A stretch of DNA of 64,000 bases from Streptomyces sannanensis (GTDB lineage: Bacteria > Actinomycetota > Actinomycetes > Streptomycetales > Streptomycetaceae). Made by a program: the position numbers and the translations under genes. A model generated the notes under the pieces. That model was not told the DNA's origin and searched no databases. It was given only the letters and a program-made list of their open reading frames with translations. The stretch lies in NCBI RefSeq assembly GCF_039536205.1, contig NZ_BAAAYL010000001.1, positions 868,001 through 932,000 on the forward strand, written 5' to 3'. This document shows, one piece after another, positions 16,738 through 25,351 of the stretch; within the stretch, counting starts at the first letter, position 1, and every line of letters begins with the position of its first letter.

Positions 16738-17022
16738 CTACCCGTCGGCCGGCTGGCCGGCCGGGCCGGCGACCGCACGGCGGGCGGGAGTGGCCGCTCC
16801 TTCCGTGGTCTCCGTGAGGCCCGGACCGGGCTTGCCGATGCCCGAGGAGCCCACTGCCATGAGCACCGCGACCAGGGTGGCCAGGCCCGCCGTGGCCAGG
16901 GCCGCCTGCCAGTCGACGTCAAGGAGGTTCGTGGCTCCGGCCATGAGGACGGCGGCGAGGGACTGCGCGAAGGTGCGGATCGCGCGCTCGGCGGTGGCCT
17001 TCCAGAAGGCGGCAGTGAACAT
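16738..17022 (-). CDS. r1t-type holin family small membrane protein
   Basis: A 94-residue protein beginning MFTAAFWKATAERAIRTFAQ, followed by hydrophobic segments at about 22-38 and 42-62 and a Pro/Gly/Thr-rich hydrophilic tail. The FWK..AERA.KTFAQ start and VDWQAALATAGLA block are typical of actinophage r1t-like holins. These are also found as solitary chromosomal genes in Streptomyces. No endolysin or other phage genes are nearby, so it is an orphan and its role in the host is unknown. Confidence 0.7.
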   Translation of the reverse strand: MFTAAFWKATAERAIRTFAQSLAAVLMAGATNLLDVDWQAALATAGLATLVAVLMAVGSSGIGKPGPGLTETTEGAATPARRAVAGPAGQPADG

Positions 17023-17100
17023 TCCTCACTCGCTCTCTTGTTGTGCTTGCGGTCCTGAGAGTTGGCATAGCGCGGAACTGCGCGGTGCGGCAGAGTCCCG

Positions 17101-18114
17101 TCACAAAGCGGTGGCGGAGAGCCAGCGGTCCAGTGCCGCTCGATCGCCGGTGACGGTGAAACGGTCGGCTTCCGGCTTGTATCGGCCATAAACGAGCAGC
17201 AGCAGATCGCTGCTGCTCGTCGCACGCACGGTGGCGGTCGCCAACGTCTCGTCGCGGCTGCGGCGCCACGCGAAGTCGCCGCCGCCGAAGGTCACCGTCC
17301 AGGCGGCGTCTCCGTCGCCCGAGCACAGCCGCACCGAGACGGGCTCTCCGGCCCAGGTGGCGTCACTGAGGTGCGGCAGGTTCTCCAGGAACTCGTCGAT
17401 GCCGTCGATCGCCGTCTCGGCGCCGATGTCCGGCTCACGGCCGAGGACCAGCTCGGCATCGGCGCGATGGACGACGGCCTCGAAGAGCAGCCGGCGGGGC
17501 CAGAACCGTACGTGCCGGTCGGCGCCGTGCGTCCACATCGGCATCTCGGGGGGCGCGGCGCGCAACGTGTCCAGACAGGCCGCCGCGCTGCCCGCGAGCC
17601 AGTCCTGATACCCGGAGGGATGCGGGGGAAGGTCGAGCGGGACGTCCCGCGACCGGACGCGCTTCATGGCTCCGGTCCGCACAAGATGCGCCATCCAGCG
17701 GTGGGTGGTGCCGTGGTGTTTGATCAGATCGGCGAAGGTCCAGCCGGGGCAGGTCGGGACGGGCGTGGCGGGGTCCACGTCGCGTACAACCTGTAGAAAC
17801 CGCCCGACCTGGCTCTCGGCCTCGTGGCAATAGCGCCGGTGACGTTCGTCGGCATCGTGGTCGAAGCCATAACCGTCTGGCATCCTCAGCAGCGCCTCGC
17901 GCCAGGGGCCTTCGGGCTCACGCAGCGCGATCTGCCGGAACAGCTCGGTCAGCCTGCACTGATCCTCCGTGCTGAGCTGGTTCAGAACATGGCCCGAGTC
18001 CTCCAGCCACTTCACGGCCGTGTCCGGGTCCAGCACATCGTCGTCGCAGGTGTCGACCATGGTCACCAGATGCGCCAACGCCTGGGCCAGCGTGCGCAGC
18101 AGCGCCTCGCTCAC
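17101..18114 (-). CDS. MDMPI-fold (mycothiol-dependent maleylpyruvate isomerase-like) protein with extra N-terminal domain
   Basis: A 337-residue protein. From about residue 90 it is a typical maleylpyruvate isomerase-family protein: a DinB-like metal-binding helical bundle (PVPTCPGWTFADLIKHHGTTHRWM; FEAVVHRADAELVLG) and a C-terminal domain ending WLSATAL. These often use mycothiol or have unknown functions. Residues 1-85 (LAHLVTMVDTCDDDVLDPDTA) look like an otherwise free-standing small Streptomyces protein family of unknown role. Its start is GTG with GAGGGGAC before it. The fusion could be genuine or a result of deletion. Confidence 0.75.
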   Translation of the reverse strand: MSEALLRTLAQALAHLVTMVDTCDDDVLDPDTAVKWLEDSGHVLNQLSTEDQCRLTELFRQIALREPEGPWREALLRMPDGYGFDHDADERHRRYCHEAESQVGRFLQVVRDVDPATPVPTCPGWTFADLIKHHGTTHRWMAHLVRTGAMKRVRSRDVPLDLPPHPSGYQDWLAGSAAACLDTLRAAPPEMPMWTHGADRHVRFWPRRLLFEAVVHRADAELVLGREPDIGAETAIDGIDEFLENLPHLSDATWAGEPVSVRLCSGDGDAAWTVTFGGGDFAWRRSRDETLATATVRATSSSDLLLLVYGRYKPEADRFTVTGDRAALDRWLSATAL

Positions 18115-18173
18115 GTCCCCTCCCCCGTCTCCCCTCGGATCGCCCGACTGTATCGCGATACGATCACCCCGCC

Positions 18174-18953
18174 ATGACGATGAATGCCACCTACACCAGT
18201 CTTGTCGCGGTCGGTGACTCCTTTACGGAGGGCATGTCGGACCTGTTGCCTGACGGCTCGTACCGCGGCTGGGCTGATCTGCTGGCCGAGCGGCTGGCGG
18301 CCCGCACCCCCGGCTTCCGGTACGCGAATCTCGCAGTGCGCGGAAAGCTGATCGGGCAGATCGTGGACGATCAGGTCGACCGGGCCGCCGCCATGCGGGC
18401 CGACGTGGTGACACTGGTCGGCGGGCTCAATGACGCACTGCGGCCCAAGTGCGACATGGGCCGGGTACTGGGCCTGCTCGAGGAGGCGGTGGAACGGCTG
18501 ACGCCCGCCTGCGGGCAGCTGGTGCTGATGCGCAGCCCGGGCCGGGAGGGCCCGGTGATGGAGCGATTCCGGCCGCGCATGGAACAGCTCTTCGCCCACA
18601 TCGGGGGTCTCGCCGAGCGGCACGGCGCGCTCGTCGTCGATCTGTACGGGGCGCCGGCGCTGGGCGACCCCCGGATGTGGGACGTGGACCGGCTGCATCT
18701 GACGGCCGAGGGGCACGAGCGGGTCGCCGAGGCGGTCTGGCAGACACTTGGCCTGGAGCCGGCGCACGACTGGCGCGCGCCGCTCCCGCCCGCCGTGCGG
18801 CCGGACTGGCTGACCCGACGCACGGGTGACCTGCGGTTCGCGCGTGAATATCTGCTTCCGTGGATCGGCCGACGCCTGACCGGCCGCTCCTCCGGGGACG
18901 GCCGTCCGCCGAAGCGGCCGGAGCTGCTGCCCTACGAGCCCGGCCAGTCGTAG
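18174..18953 (+). CDS. SGNH/GDSL-family hydrolase
   Basis: A 259-residue cytoplasmic lipase/esterase-like protein. Block I is VAVGDSFTEGM (Ser at about residue 15), block II has the Gly in NLAVRGKL, block III is GGLNDA and block V is WDVDRLHLTAEGH, giving the full SGNH set. No signal peptide is seen. The substrate is unknown; family members act on lipids, acetyl groups or peptides. It is followed 60 bases later by purB, without an obvious terminator. Confidence 0.88.
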   Translation: MTMNATYTSLVAVGDSFTEGMSDLLPDGSYRGWADLLAERLAARTPGFRYANLAVRGKLIGQIVDDQVDRAAAMRADVVTLVGGLNDALRPKCDMGRVLGLLEEAVERLTPACGQLVLMRSPGREGPVMERFRPRMEQLFAHIGGLAERHGALVVDLYGAPALGDPRMWDVDRLHLTAEGHERVAEAVWQTLGLEPAHDWRAPLPPAVRPDWLTRRTGDLRFAREYLLPWIGRRLTGRSSGDGRPPKRPELLPYEPGQS

Positions 18954-19013
18954 CAAGCCACAAACCGGACCGGGTCACCGGCCTGCAGGAACCGCCAAGT
19001 AGAATCTGGTCAC

Positions 19014-20447
19014 GTGACTGCAAAGCCTCGCATCCCGAACGTCCTGGCCGGCCGCTACGCCTCCACCGAGCTCGCCGTCCTCTGGTCCCCCGAGCAGAAG
19101 GTGAAGCTGGAGCGCCGGCTCTGGCTGGCCGTGCTGCGTGCCCAGAAGGACCTCGGGATCGAGGTGCCGGAGGAGGCCCTCGCCGATTACGAACGTGTGC
19201 TCGACCAGGTCGATCTGGCCTCCATCGCCGAGCGCGAGAAGGTCACCCGGCACGATGTGAAGGCGCGGATCGAGGAGTTCAACGCCCTCGCCGGCCATGA
19301 GCACGTCCACAAGGGCATGACCTCCCGCGACCTGACCGAGAACGTCGAGCAGCTGCAGATCCGGCTCTCCCTGGAGCTGATGCGCGACCGCACGGTCGCC
19401 GTGCTGGCCCGGCTCGGCAAGCTCTCCGCCGAGTACGCGGAGCTGGTCATGGCCGGCCGCTCGCACAACGTCGCCGCCCAGGCCACCACCCTCGGCAAGC
19501 GCTTCGCGACCGCGGCCGACGAGCTGCTGGTCGGCTACGCCCGCCTCGAGGACCTGCTGGGCCGCTACCCGCTGCGTGGCATCAAGGGCCCCGTCGGCAC
19601 CGCGCAGGACATGCTGGACCTGCTGGGCGGCGACGCCTCGAAGCTGGCGGAGCTGGAACAGCGCATCGCCGGTCACCTGGGCTTCGCGAATGCCTTCACC
19701 TCGGTCGGCCAGGTCTACCCGCGCTCCCTCGACTACGACGTGGTGAGCACGCTGGTACAGCTCGCCGCCGCGCCCTCGTCGATCGCCAAGACGATTCGGC
19801 TGATGGCCGGGCACGAGCTGGTCACCGAGGGCTTCAAGCCCGGCCAGGTCGGCTCCTCCGCCATGCCGCACAAGATGAACACCCGCTCCTGCGAGCGCGT
19901 CAACGGCTTCATGGTCATCCTGCGCGGCTACGCCTCGATGACCGCCGAGCTGGCGGGCGACCAGTGGAACGAGGGCGACGTCTCCTGCTCCGTGGTCCGC
20001 CGGGTCGCCCTGCCGGACGCGTTCTTCGCGTTCGACGGTCTGCTGGAGACCTTCCTGACGGTCCTCGACGAGTTCGGTGCCTTCCCCGCGGTCGTCGCCC
20101 GCGAGCTGGACCGCTACCTGCCGTTCCTCGCCACCACCAAGGTGCTGATGGGCGCGGTACGGGCCGGAGTCGGCCGCGAGGTCGCGCACGAGGCCATCAA
20201 GGAGAACGCGGTCGCGTCGGCGCTGGCCATGCGCGAGCAGGGCGTGGAGCGCAACGAGCTGCTGGACAAGCTCGCCGCGGACGACCGTATCCCGCTGGAC
20301 CGCGCCCAGCTGGACGCCCTGATGGCCGACAAGCTGTCCTTCACCGGCGCGGCCGCCAACCAGGTCGCTTCCGTGGTCTCCCGCATCGAGGAGATCGCCA
20401 AGCAGTACCCGGAGGCCGCCGCCTACACCCCGGGGTCGATCCTCTGA
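19014..20447 (+). CDS. purB: adenylosuccinate lyase
   Basis: A 477-residue member of the fumarase/aspartase superfamily that acts twice in purine synthesis (SAICAR to AICAR, adenylosuccinate to AMP). Landmarks are RYASTELAVLWSPEQK near the N-terminus, GHEHVHKGMTSRDLTEN, AGRSHNVAAQATTLGKR and the signature GSSAMPHKMN at about residue 280. The start is GTG at 19014 with only a weak ribosome site. The stop overlaps the next gene by 4 bases. Confidence 0.96.
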   Translation: MTAKPRIPNVLAGRYASTELAVLWSPEQKVKLERRLWLAVLRAQKDLGIEVPEEALADYERVLDQVDLASIAEREKVTRHDVKARIEEFNALAGHEHVHKGMTSRDLTENVEQLQIRLSLELMRDRTVAVLARLGKLSAEYAELVMAGRSHNVAAQATTLGKRFATAADELLVGYARLEDLLGRYPLRGIKGPVGTAQDMLDLLGGDASKLAELEQRIAGHLGFANAFTSVGQVYPRSLDYDVVSTLVQLAAAPSSIAKTIRLMAGHELVTEGFKPGQVGSSAMPHKMNTRSCERVNGFMVILRGYASMTAELAGDQWNEGDVSCSVVRRVALPDAFFAFDGLLETFLTVLDEFGAFPAVVARELDRYLPFLATTKVLMGAVRAGVGREVAHEAIKENAVASALAMREQGVERNELLDKLAADDRIPLDRAQLDALMADKLSFTGAAANQVASVVSRIEEIAKQYPEAAAYTPGSIL

Positions 20448-20995
20448 CCCCCGCCGAGCTCGAGGCCGCTCGTGACCGCATCGTTCCCGATGTGGCCGCG
20501 GGCGGCCTTTCGGTGCTCTTCTGCGGTATCAATCCCGGCCTGATGTCGGCGGCGACGGGCCACCACTTCGCCCGCCCCGGCAACCGCTTCTGGCCGGTGC
20601 TGCATCTGTCGGACTTCACCCCGCGGCAGTTGAAGCCGTCCGAGCAGGACGAGCTCCTGACATACGGTCTCGGCATCACCAATGTGGTGGCCCGGGCCAC
20701 CGCCCGTGCCGACGAACTGAGCGCGGAGGAGTTCCGCGAGGGCGGGCGCCTGCTCGTCGAGAAGGTCGAGCGGCTGCGTCCCCGCTGGCTGGCCGTCGTC
20801 GGCATCACCGCGTACCGCACGGCCTTCGGCGAGCGCCACGCCCGGATCGGTCCGCAGGAGCGGACGATCGGCGACACCCGGATCTGGGGCCTGCCAAACC
20901 CGAGCGGCCTCAACGCCCACTGGACGGCCCAGACCATGGCCGAGGAGTTCGCCCGCCTGCGCCACGAGGCCGAGGCCGAGGCCGACCGAGCCTGA
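20444..20995 (+). CDS. mug: G/U mismatch-specific DNA glycosylase (Mug/TDG family), probable CTG start
   Basis: A uracil/thymine-DNA glycosylase of family 2: motif SVLFCGINPGLMSAATGHHF holds the catalytic Asn, and WGLPNPSGLNAHW is the second conserved loop. It excises U or ethenocytosine opposite G. There is no ATG, GTG or TTG in a sensible place upstream. CTG at 20444 overlaps the purB stop (CTGA) with GGGG nine bases before it, giving 183 residues. The alternative is an internal GTG near 20492, which would leave almost no N-terminus before the active site. Confidence 0.85.
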   Translation: MTPAELEAARDRIVPDVAAGGLSVLFCGINPGLMSAATGHHFARPGNRFWPVLHLSDFTPRQLKPSEQDELLTYGLGITNVVARATARADELSAEEFREGGRLLVEKVERLRPRWLAVVGITAYRTAFGERHARIGPQERTIGDTRIWGLPNPSGLNAHWTAQTMAEEFARLRHEAEAEADRA

Positions 20996-21009
20996 ACGCG
21001 CAGCGGGCC

Positions 21010-21417
21010 CTACGGCGGGTTCGTCTCCGTGATCGCGGCCAGGAGCTGGAACGGCAGCTCCTTGTCCCACTGGGAGACTCCCAGGGCTATCCAGTGCGGG
21101 CCGACCCGCCAGAGGTAGAGGTGTGGAACGCTGTTGCTCAGCCCTGCCCAGGGCTCCGGTATCTCCTCTCCCTCCATACCGCGCACGAACACACTCCAGA
21201 GGCTGAACATCTGCGGCTCGCCCCAGCGCTCCGCGAGCGCGGCCGCGAGCGCCTCGCACTCGGCTTCGTACTGCTCCTCGGCCTCCCGGCGTCGCGTGCC
21301 GTCGTCCTCCCAGAAGTCCTCGCTGGTACTGAGCTCCGCGAGGTGGTAGCCGCGCCCGGCCGGGAAGGGTCGGGCGCGCAGCCGGGCGATGGTGGCGAGA
21401 TACGCTGCGGTGGCCAT
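21010..21417 (-). CDS. conserved hypothetical protein
   Basis: A 135-residue acidic protein with several tryptophans (SEDFWEDDGTRRREAEEQYE; MFSLWSVFVRGMEGEEIPEPW; HLYLWRVGPHWIALGVSQWDKELPF). I recognise it only as a family seen in Streptomyces genomes, with no known function. It is cytoplasmic and has no membrane segments. It is convergent with mug and lies downstream of the ABC exporter genes on the same strand. Confidence 0.7.
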   Translation of the reverse strand: MATAAYLATIARLRARPFPAGRGYHLAELSTSEDFWEDDGTRRREAEEQYEAECEALAAALAERWGEPQMFSLWSVFVRGMEGEEIPEPWAGLSNSVPHLYLWRVGPHWIALGVSQWDKELPFQLLAAITETNPP

Positions 21418-21457
21418 GTCGTCAGTAAAGCGCCCGGCACTGACAACTGGCTTCGCG

Positions 21458-22201
21458 TCAGGCGTCCCGGCGCTTCACCGCGAACCAGCCGGCCGCCACG
21501 GCGGCGGCTGCCCAGAGCGCGAGCACTCCGAGTCCGCTCCACGGCCCGAGGGTGCCCTCGGGGTGCTGGAGCAGCACCTGCTGCCCCGCCCGGTCGGGCA
21601 GGTACTGGGCTGACCCTGACGACACGTCCCCGATCACGAACGAGACGATCAGCACCAGGGGTATGAGCAGGCTCAGCACACCGACGCCGCTCCGGAACAG
21701 TGCGGCCAGGCCCGCCGCGAACAGCGCCATGAGCGCGAGATAGATGCCTGCGCCGACGGTGGCACGCAGGGCACCGGGGTCACCGAGCCCGATGGCGTAC
21801 TCGCCCATGAACGCCTGTCCCGACAGGAAGGTCACAAAGCTGGTGACCATGCCCACGGCGAGCGCCAGAGCACCCACGAGCGCGATCTTGGCGGCGTAGA
21901 AGATCCCTCTGTTCGGCACCGCGGCCAGCGATATCCGCAGGGCCCCGTTCAGATACTCGGAGGAGACCGCTGTCGTGCCGAAGGAAATGGCCGCGACCTG
22001 GCCGAAGAGCAGCGCATAGAACGCGAAGTGCACCGGATCGAAGGCGTCACCGTCGAGCTCCGCCTGCGGCTGGCCGATGTTGGCGAAAACCAGGACGGTG
22101 ATTCCGACCATGGCGACGAAGACGGAGATCAGCGAAATGGCGCCGGCCCGCAACGACTTGATCTTGATCCATTCGGAGCGCAGCACTGCGGTGGTGGACA
22201 T
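21458..22201 (-). CDS. ABC-2 type transporter permease
   Basis: A 247-residue membrane protein with six predicted helices. The N-terminus LRSEWIKIKSLRAGAISL and the SSEYLNGALRISLAAVPNR block are typical of single-domain ABC-2 permeases of Streptomyces drug or lipid exporters. It starts 3 bases after the ATPase stop codon, so the two are translated together. With the divergent two-component system it forms a bacitracin/antibiotic-response type module. Confidence 0.88.
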   Translation of the reverse strand: MSTTAVLRSEWIKIKSLRAGAISLISVFVAMVGITVLVFANIGQPQAELDGDAFDPVHFAFYALLFGQVAAISFGTTAVSSEYLNGALRISLAAVPNRGIFYAAKIALVGALALAVGMVTSFVTFLSGQAFMGEYAIGLGDPGALRATVGAGIYLALMALFAAGLAALFRSGVGVLSLLIPLVLIVSFVIGDVSSGSAQYLPDRAGQQVLLQHPEGTLGPWSGLGVLALWAAAAVAAGWFAVKRRDA

Positions 22202-22204
22202 GGG

Positions 22205-23137
22205 TCAGGCCTCCTGGTCGATCGGGCGGGCGGTGGCCGCGAACTCCGTCTCCGCGGCGGTGAGTTCGAGGTAGGCCTGCTCCAAGGAGGCCTGCTCGTC
22301 GGTGAGTCCGAGAATCGCGATACCTTCGCGGGCCGCGATCGCACCGATCTCCTCGGCGCGGGCGCCCTCGACGGTCCAGCAGCCGTCCCCGCCGCGCTCC
22401 GGGTCGTATCCTTGACGGACCAGCGCTTGGCGCAGCCGTGCCGGATCGGTGGTGCGCACCTGCACCCGCGGCCGACTGCGCTCGTCGAGGAAGTCACGCA
22501 TGGGGGTGTCCGCCAGCAGCCTGCCCCGGCCGAGGATCACCAAGTGGTCGGCGAAGGTCGCGGTCTCGTTCATCAGATGGCTGGAGACAAGCACCGTCCG
22601 GCCCTCGCGGGCGAGGCGTCGCATCAACTCGCGGATCCAGATGATGCCCTCGGGGTCGAGGCCGTTGGACGGCTCGTCCAGCATCACGACCGCGGGATCG
22701 CCGAGCAGTGCCGCCGCGATGCCGAGGCGCTGCCGCATGCCGAGCGAGAAGGTCTTGATGCGGCGCTTCGCCGCCTTGGCGAGCCCTGCCTCCTCCAACA
22801 CCTCGTCGACCCGGCGGGCGGGTATGCGGTTGCTCACGGCCAGCGCCAGCAGATGGTCCCTCGCGGTACGGGAGCCGTGCGCGGCCTGGGCGTCGAGCAG
22901 CGCGCCCACATGACGCAGCGGCTCGTCGAGGTCGGCGTAGAGCTTCCCGCCCACGGTGGCCGTGCCCGAGGTGGGCCGGTCCAGGCCGAGCACGAGTCGC
23001 ATGGTCGTGGACTTCCCGGCTCCGTTGGGGCCGAGGAAACCGGTGACCCGGCCGGACTCCACGCCGAACGTGAGACCGTCCACAGCACGGGTGGTGCCGT
23101 ACTCCTTGACGAGTTCCTGGACTTCGATGCTTGTCAT
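22205..23137 (-). CDS. ABC transporter ATP-binding protein
   Basis: A 310-residue ATPase: Walker A FLGPNGAGKSTTMRLVLGLD, signature FSLGMRQRLGIAAALLG, Walker B VVMLDEPSNGLDPEG and switch His in VSSHLMNE. A C-terminal regulatory extension follows (residues 215-310), as in BcrA/DrrA-type exporters. It is co-transcribed with the permease and divergent from a sensor kinase gene 107 bp away. An ABC pair facing a NarL-type two-component system is a common Streptomyces unit in which the regulator controls the exporter. Confidence 0.92.
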   Translation of the reverse strand: MTSIEVQELVKEYGTTRAVDGLTFGVESGRVTGFLGPNGAGKSTTMRLVLGLDRPTSGTATVGGKLYADLDEPLRHVGALLDAQAAHGSRTARDHLLALAVSNRIPARRVDEVLEEAGLAKAAKRRIKTFSLGMRQRLGIAAALLGDPAVVMLDEPSNGLDPEGIIWIRELMRRLAREGRTVLVSSHLMNETATFADHLVILGRGRLLADTPMRDFLDERSRPRVQVRTTDPARLRQALVRQGYDPERGGDGCWTVEGARAEEIGAIAAREGIAILGLTDEQASLEQAYLELTAAETEFAATARPIDQEA

Positions 23138-23244
23138 GGTTTCAGCCTGGCCGTCGTACCAGGTCAGGGACCTCCCCCGGGCGTGGGGACCGTCTCCCCC
23201 GCACGGGGGAGCCGCGGTGATCAGGCCGCTGGCACGATGAGGGG

Positions 23245-24417
23245 ATGCGCCAATTCCTCCGTCCGCTGGGCCACTCGGTCACCTACACGCGCTGGCTGCA
23301 CTTGTTCATCCCCACGCTTTTCGTCAGCGTGTGGCTGTTCATCGACTTTGAGCGCCCCTACGTGCCCGCGCTGCTGCTGGTGCCGATCGGTCTGATCCCG
23401 GCGGCGCGCCTGGCGGAAGGACTGCAGGCGCAGCTGCTGCTGACGCCCCATGAGCGGGGCAAGCCGGACGCCGCCATCTCGGCCTCGTCGTCCGCGACGT
23501 GGCCCGACCGGTGGCGCACCGTGCTGTGGCTGGAGATACGGCTTCTTCTCGGCATGGGGGTCACCACCGCCACTGTGCGGCTGCTCATGCTCACCGTGGA
23601 CATGATCAATGCTGCGACGGGTGCAAATCCCAGCGACGATGCTCTGTTCCGGGTCGCCGAGTCGCATCAAGCGTACGCGTTGCTCGCGCCCCTGCCGCTG
23701 GTCGTCCTGATGGCCGTCGTCGTGGGGAGCGGGAAGCTGATCACCGCGATCGCCCGCCGGCTGCTGGGCCCGTCCGCCGCGGAGCGGCTCAGCGTCCTGG
23801 AGGAGCGCACCGAGCAGCTGCTGGAGCGCAATCGCATCGCCCGGGAGCTGCACGACACCATCGGCCACGCGCTGACCGTGGCCGTCGTCCAGGCGGGTGC
23901 GGCACGGGCGGCGAACGATCCGGAGTTCACCGAGCGGGCGCTGGCAGCCATCGAGGAGACCGGCCGGGCGGCCCTGGACGATCTGGACCGCGTCCTGAGT
24001 GTGCTGCGGGAGTCCGATCGTCCCGCCGCCAAAAGACCGTCTCTCGACGAGGCCGACCGGCTGCTGGAATCCGCGCGTGCCTCGGGTGCTCAGGTCACGG
24101 CCGAGCTGTCCGGGCCGCTGGAACGGGTGCCGGGGCCGGTCTCCCGGGAGGGGTACCGCATCCTTCAGGAGGCGCTCACCAATGTACTGCGCCACTCGGG
24201 CGTCGTGCCGATCCGGGTACGTATCGCGGTGTCCGAGGGCCGGCTCGATCTGGAGGTGACCAATCCGCTGTCCGGGGCGACCCCGGCGCCCGAGGGCGGC
24301 AGTGGGCTGCGCGGTATACGCGAGCGTGCCGCCCTGCTCGGCGGCAAGGCTGTCACCGGCCCGCTGGAAGGCAGTTGGCGGGTGTGGGCGAGCCTCCCGC
24401 TGGACGGAATACGCTGA
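23245..24417 (+). CDS. NarL-type sensor histidine kinase
   Basis: A 390-residue kinase with N-terminal membrane helices (about 20-36, 43-60, 95-115, 142-165), a dimerisation/HisKA_3 domain with the phospho-acceptor in RNRIARELHDTIGHALTVAV (about residue 205), and a GHKL ATPase domain with ILQEALTNVLRHS (N box) and GGSGLRGIRERAALLGG (G box). It has no large extracellular sensor, suggesting sensing within the membrane. The response regulator starts 4 bases after the stop codon. Confidence 0.92.
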   Translation: MRQFLRPLGHSVTYTRWLHLFIPTLFVSVWLFIDFERPYVPALLLVPIGLIPAARLAEGLQAQLLLTPHERGKPDAAISASSSATWPDRWRTVLWLEIRLLLGMGVTTATVRLLMLTVDMINAATGANPSDDALFRVAESHQAYALLAPLPLVVLMAVVVGSGKLITAIARRLLGPSAAERLSVLEERTEQLLERNRIARELHDTIGHALTVAVVQAGAARAANDPEFTERALAAIEETGRAALDDLDRVLSVLRESDRPAAKRPSLDEADRLLESARASGAQVTAELSGPLERVPGPVSREGYRILQEALTNVLRHSGVVPIRVRIAVSEGRLDLEVTNPLSGATPAPEGGSGLRGIRERAALLGGKAVTGPLEGSWRVWASLPLDGIR

Positions 24418-24421
24418 CCGC

Positions 24422-25072
24422 GTGCCCGTAACTGTTCTTCTGGTCGACGACGAACCCCTCGTGCGCGCGGGTCTGCGCGCCGTTCTGGAGGCCCAGCCCG
24501 ACATCGAGGTCGTGGGAGAGGCCGCCGACGGTGCCGCGGTGATCCCGCTGGTGCGCCAACTGCGCCCGGACGTGGTGGCGATGGATGTACGGATGCCGCT
24601 GATGGACGGCATAGAGGCCACCCGCACGCTCCTGCGCACCTTGCCCGAGCCGCCGAAGGTGCTGGTCGTCACGACCTTCGAGAACGACGAGTACGTGTAC
24701 GACGCGCTCCGCGCAGGCGCGGACGGCTTTCTGCTGAAGCGGGCCAAGCCGGCCGAGATCGTGCACGCGGTGCGGCTGGTGGCCGAGGGCGAGTCGCTGC
24801 TCTTCCCGGCCGCGGTCCGCTCGCTCGCGGCCGAGTACGGGAACAAGCGCGCCCGCGAGGCGATGGACCGGGCGGCGCTCACCGAGCGGGAGGCGTCGGT
24901 GCTGCGGCTGATGGCGCGCGGACTGTCCAACGCGGAGATCGCCGCCGAGCTCGTGGTCGGCAGCGAGACGGTGAAGTCGCATGTCAGCGCCGTTCTGGCG
25001 AAGCTGGGCGCCCGGGACCGCACCCAGGCAGTCATCGCCGCGTACGAGTCGGGATTCGTCGCTCCCCGCTGA
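24422..25072 (+). CDS. NarL/FixJ-family response regulator
   Basis: A 216-residue regulator: receiver domain with the acidic pocket LLVDDEPL, phospho-acceptor Asp in VVAMDVRMPLMDG (about residue 54), Lys in LLKRAKPAEI, and a LuxR-type HTH (LTEREASVLRLMARGLSNAEI, about 148-205). The GTG at 24422 begins the receiver strand. It forms an operon with the kinase and probably controls the divergent ABC exporter. The hairpin 20 bases downstream may act as terminator. Confidence 0.93.
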   Translation: MPVTVLLVDDEPLVRAGLRAVLEAQPDIEVVGEAADGAAVIPLVRQLRPDVVAMDVRMPLMDGIEATRTLLRTLPEPPKVLVVTTFENDEYVYDALRAGADGFLLKRAKPAEIVHAVRLVAEGESLLFPAAVRSLAAEYGNKRAREAMDRAALTEREASVLRLMARGLSNAEIAAELVVGSETVKSHVSAVLAKLGARDRTQAVIAAYESGFVAPR

Positions 25073-25082
25073 CACGTCTCAT

Positions 25083-25120
25083 TGACTGCTCCCCTCCCTG
25101 AAGGGGAGGGGATTCCTGGC
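25083..25120 (-). mobile_element. solo IS200/IS605-like right-end hairpin
   Basis: On the minus strand this reads GGAATCCCC, a stem CCTCCCC-TTCA-GGGAGGGG-type hairpin, then AGCAGTCAAT. In Streptomyces this arrangement is familiar to me as the right end (and guide-RNA scaffold end) of tnpB-bearing IS200/IS605 elements. No tnpA or tnpB sequence is attached. It immediately precedes a truncated reading frame, consistent with a past insertion and loss. Confidence 0.4.
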
Positions 25121-25143
25121 TCAGGCCGCCTCCTGGAGCGGCG

Positions 25144-25290
25144 CTGGCCCGCTACTGTCTCCGGCCGCCGCGCGTGGCGCTGTCGCTGCTCGGTGAGGCG
25201 GCCGTGGCGACGGGGGCGCTGCGGCCGACGCTGGACCATGTGGAGGAGGGGCTGTTCGCCGTGGAGCGGACGGTGAGGGCCCGCCGCTGA
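25144..25290 (+). pseudogene. C-terminal fragment of an unidentified protein
   Basis: A 48-codon stretch (ARYCLRPPRVALSLLGEAAV ... LDHVEEGLFAVERTVRARR) with normal Streptomyces codon bias ending at TGA 25290. It has no start and nothing upstream except the IS-like hairpin. It looks like the end of a gene whose front was removed. I cannot name the family. Confidence 0.4.
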
Positions 25291-25351
25291 GCCCGGCGCC
25301 CCGAGGCCGGCCATGCGGACACCCCCTACGCCCGGGCGCCGCACGCGAACA

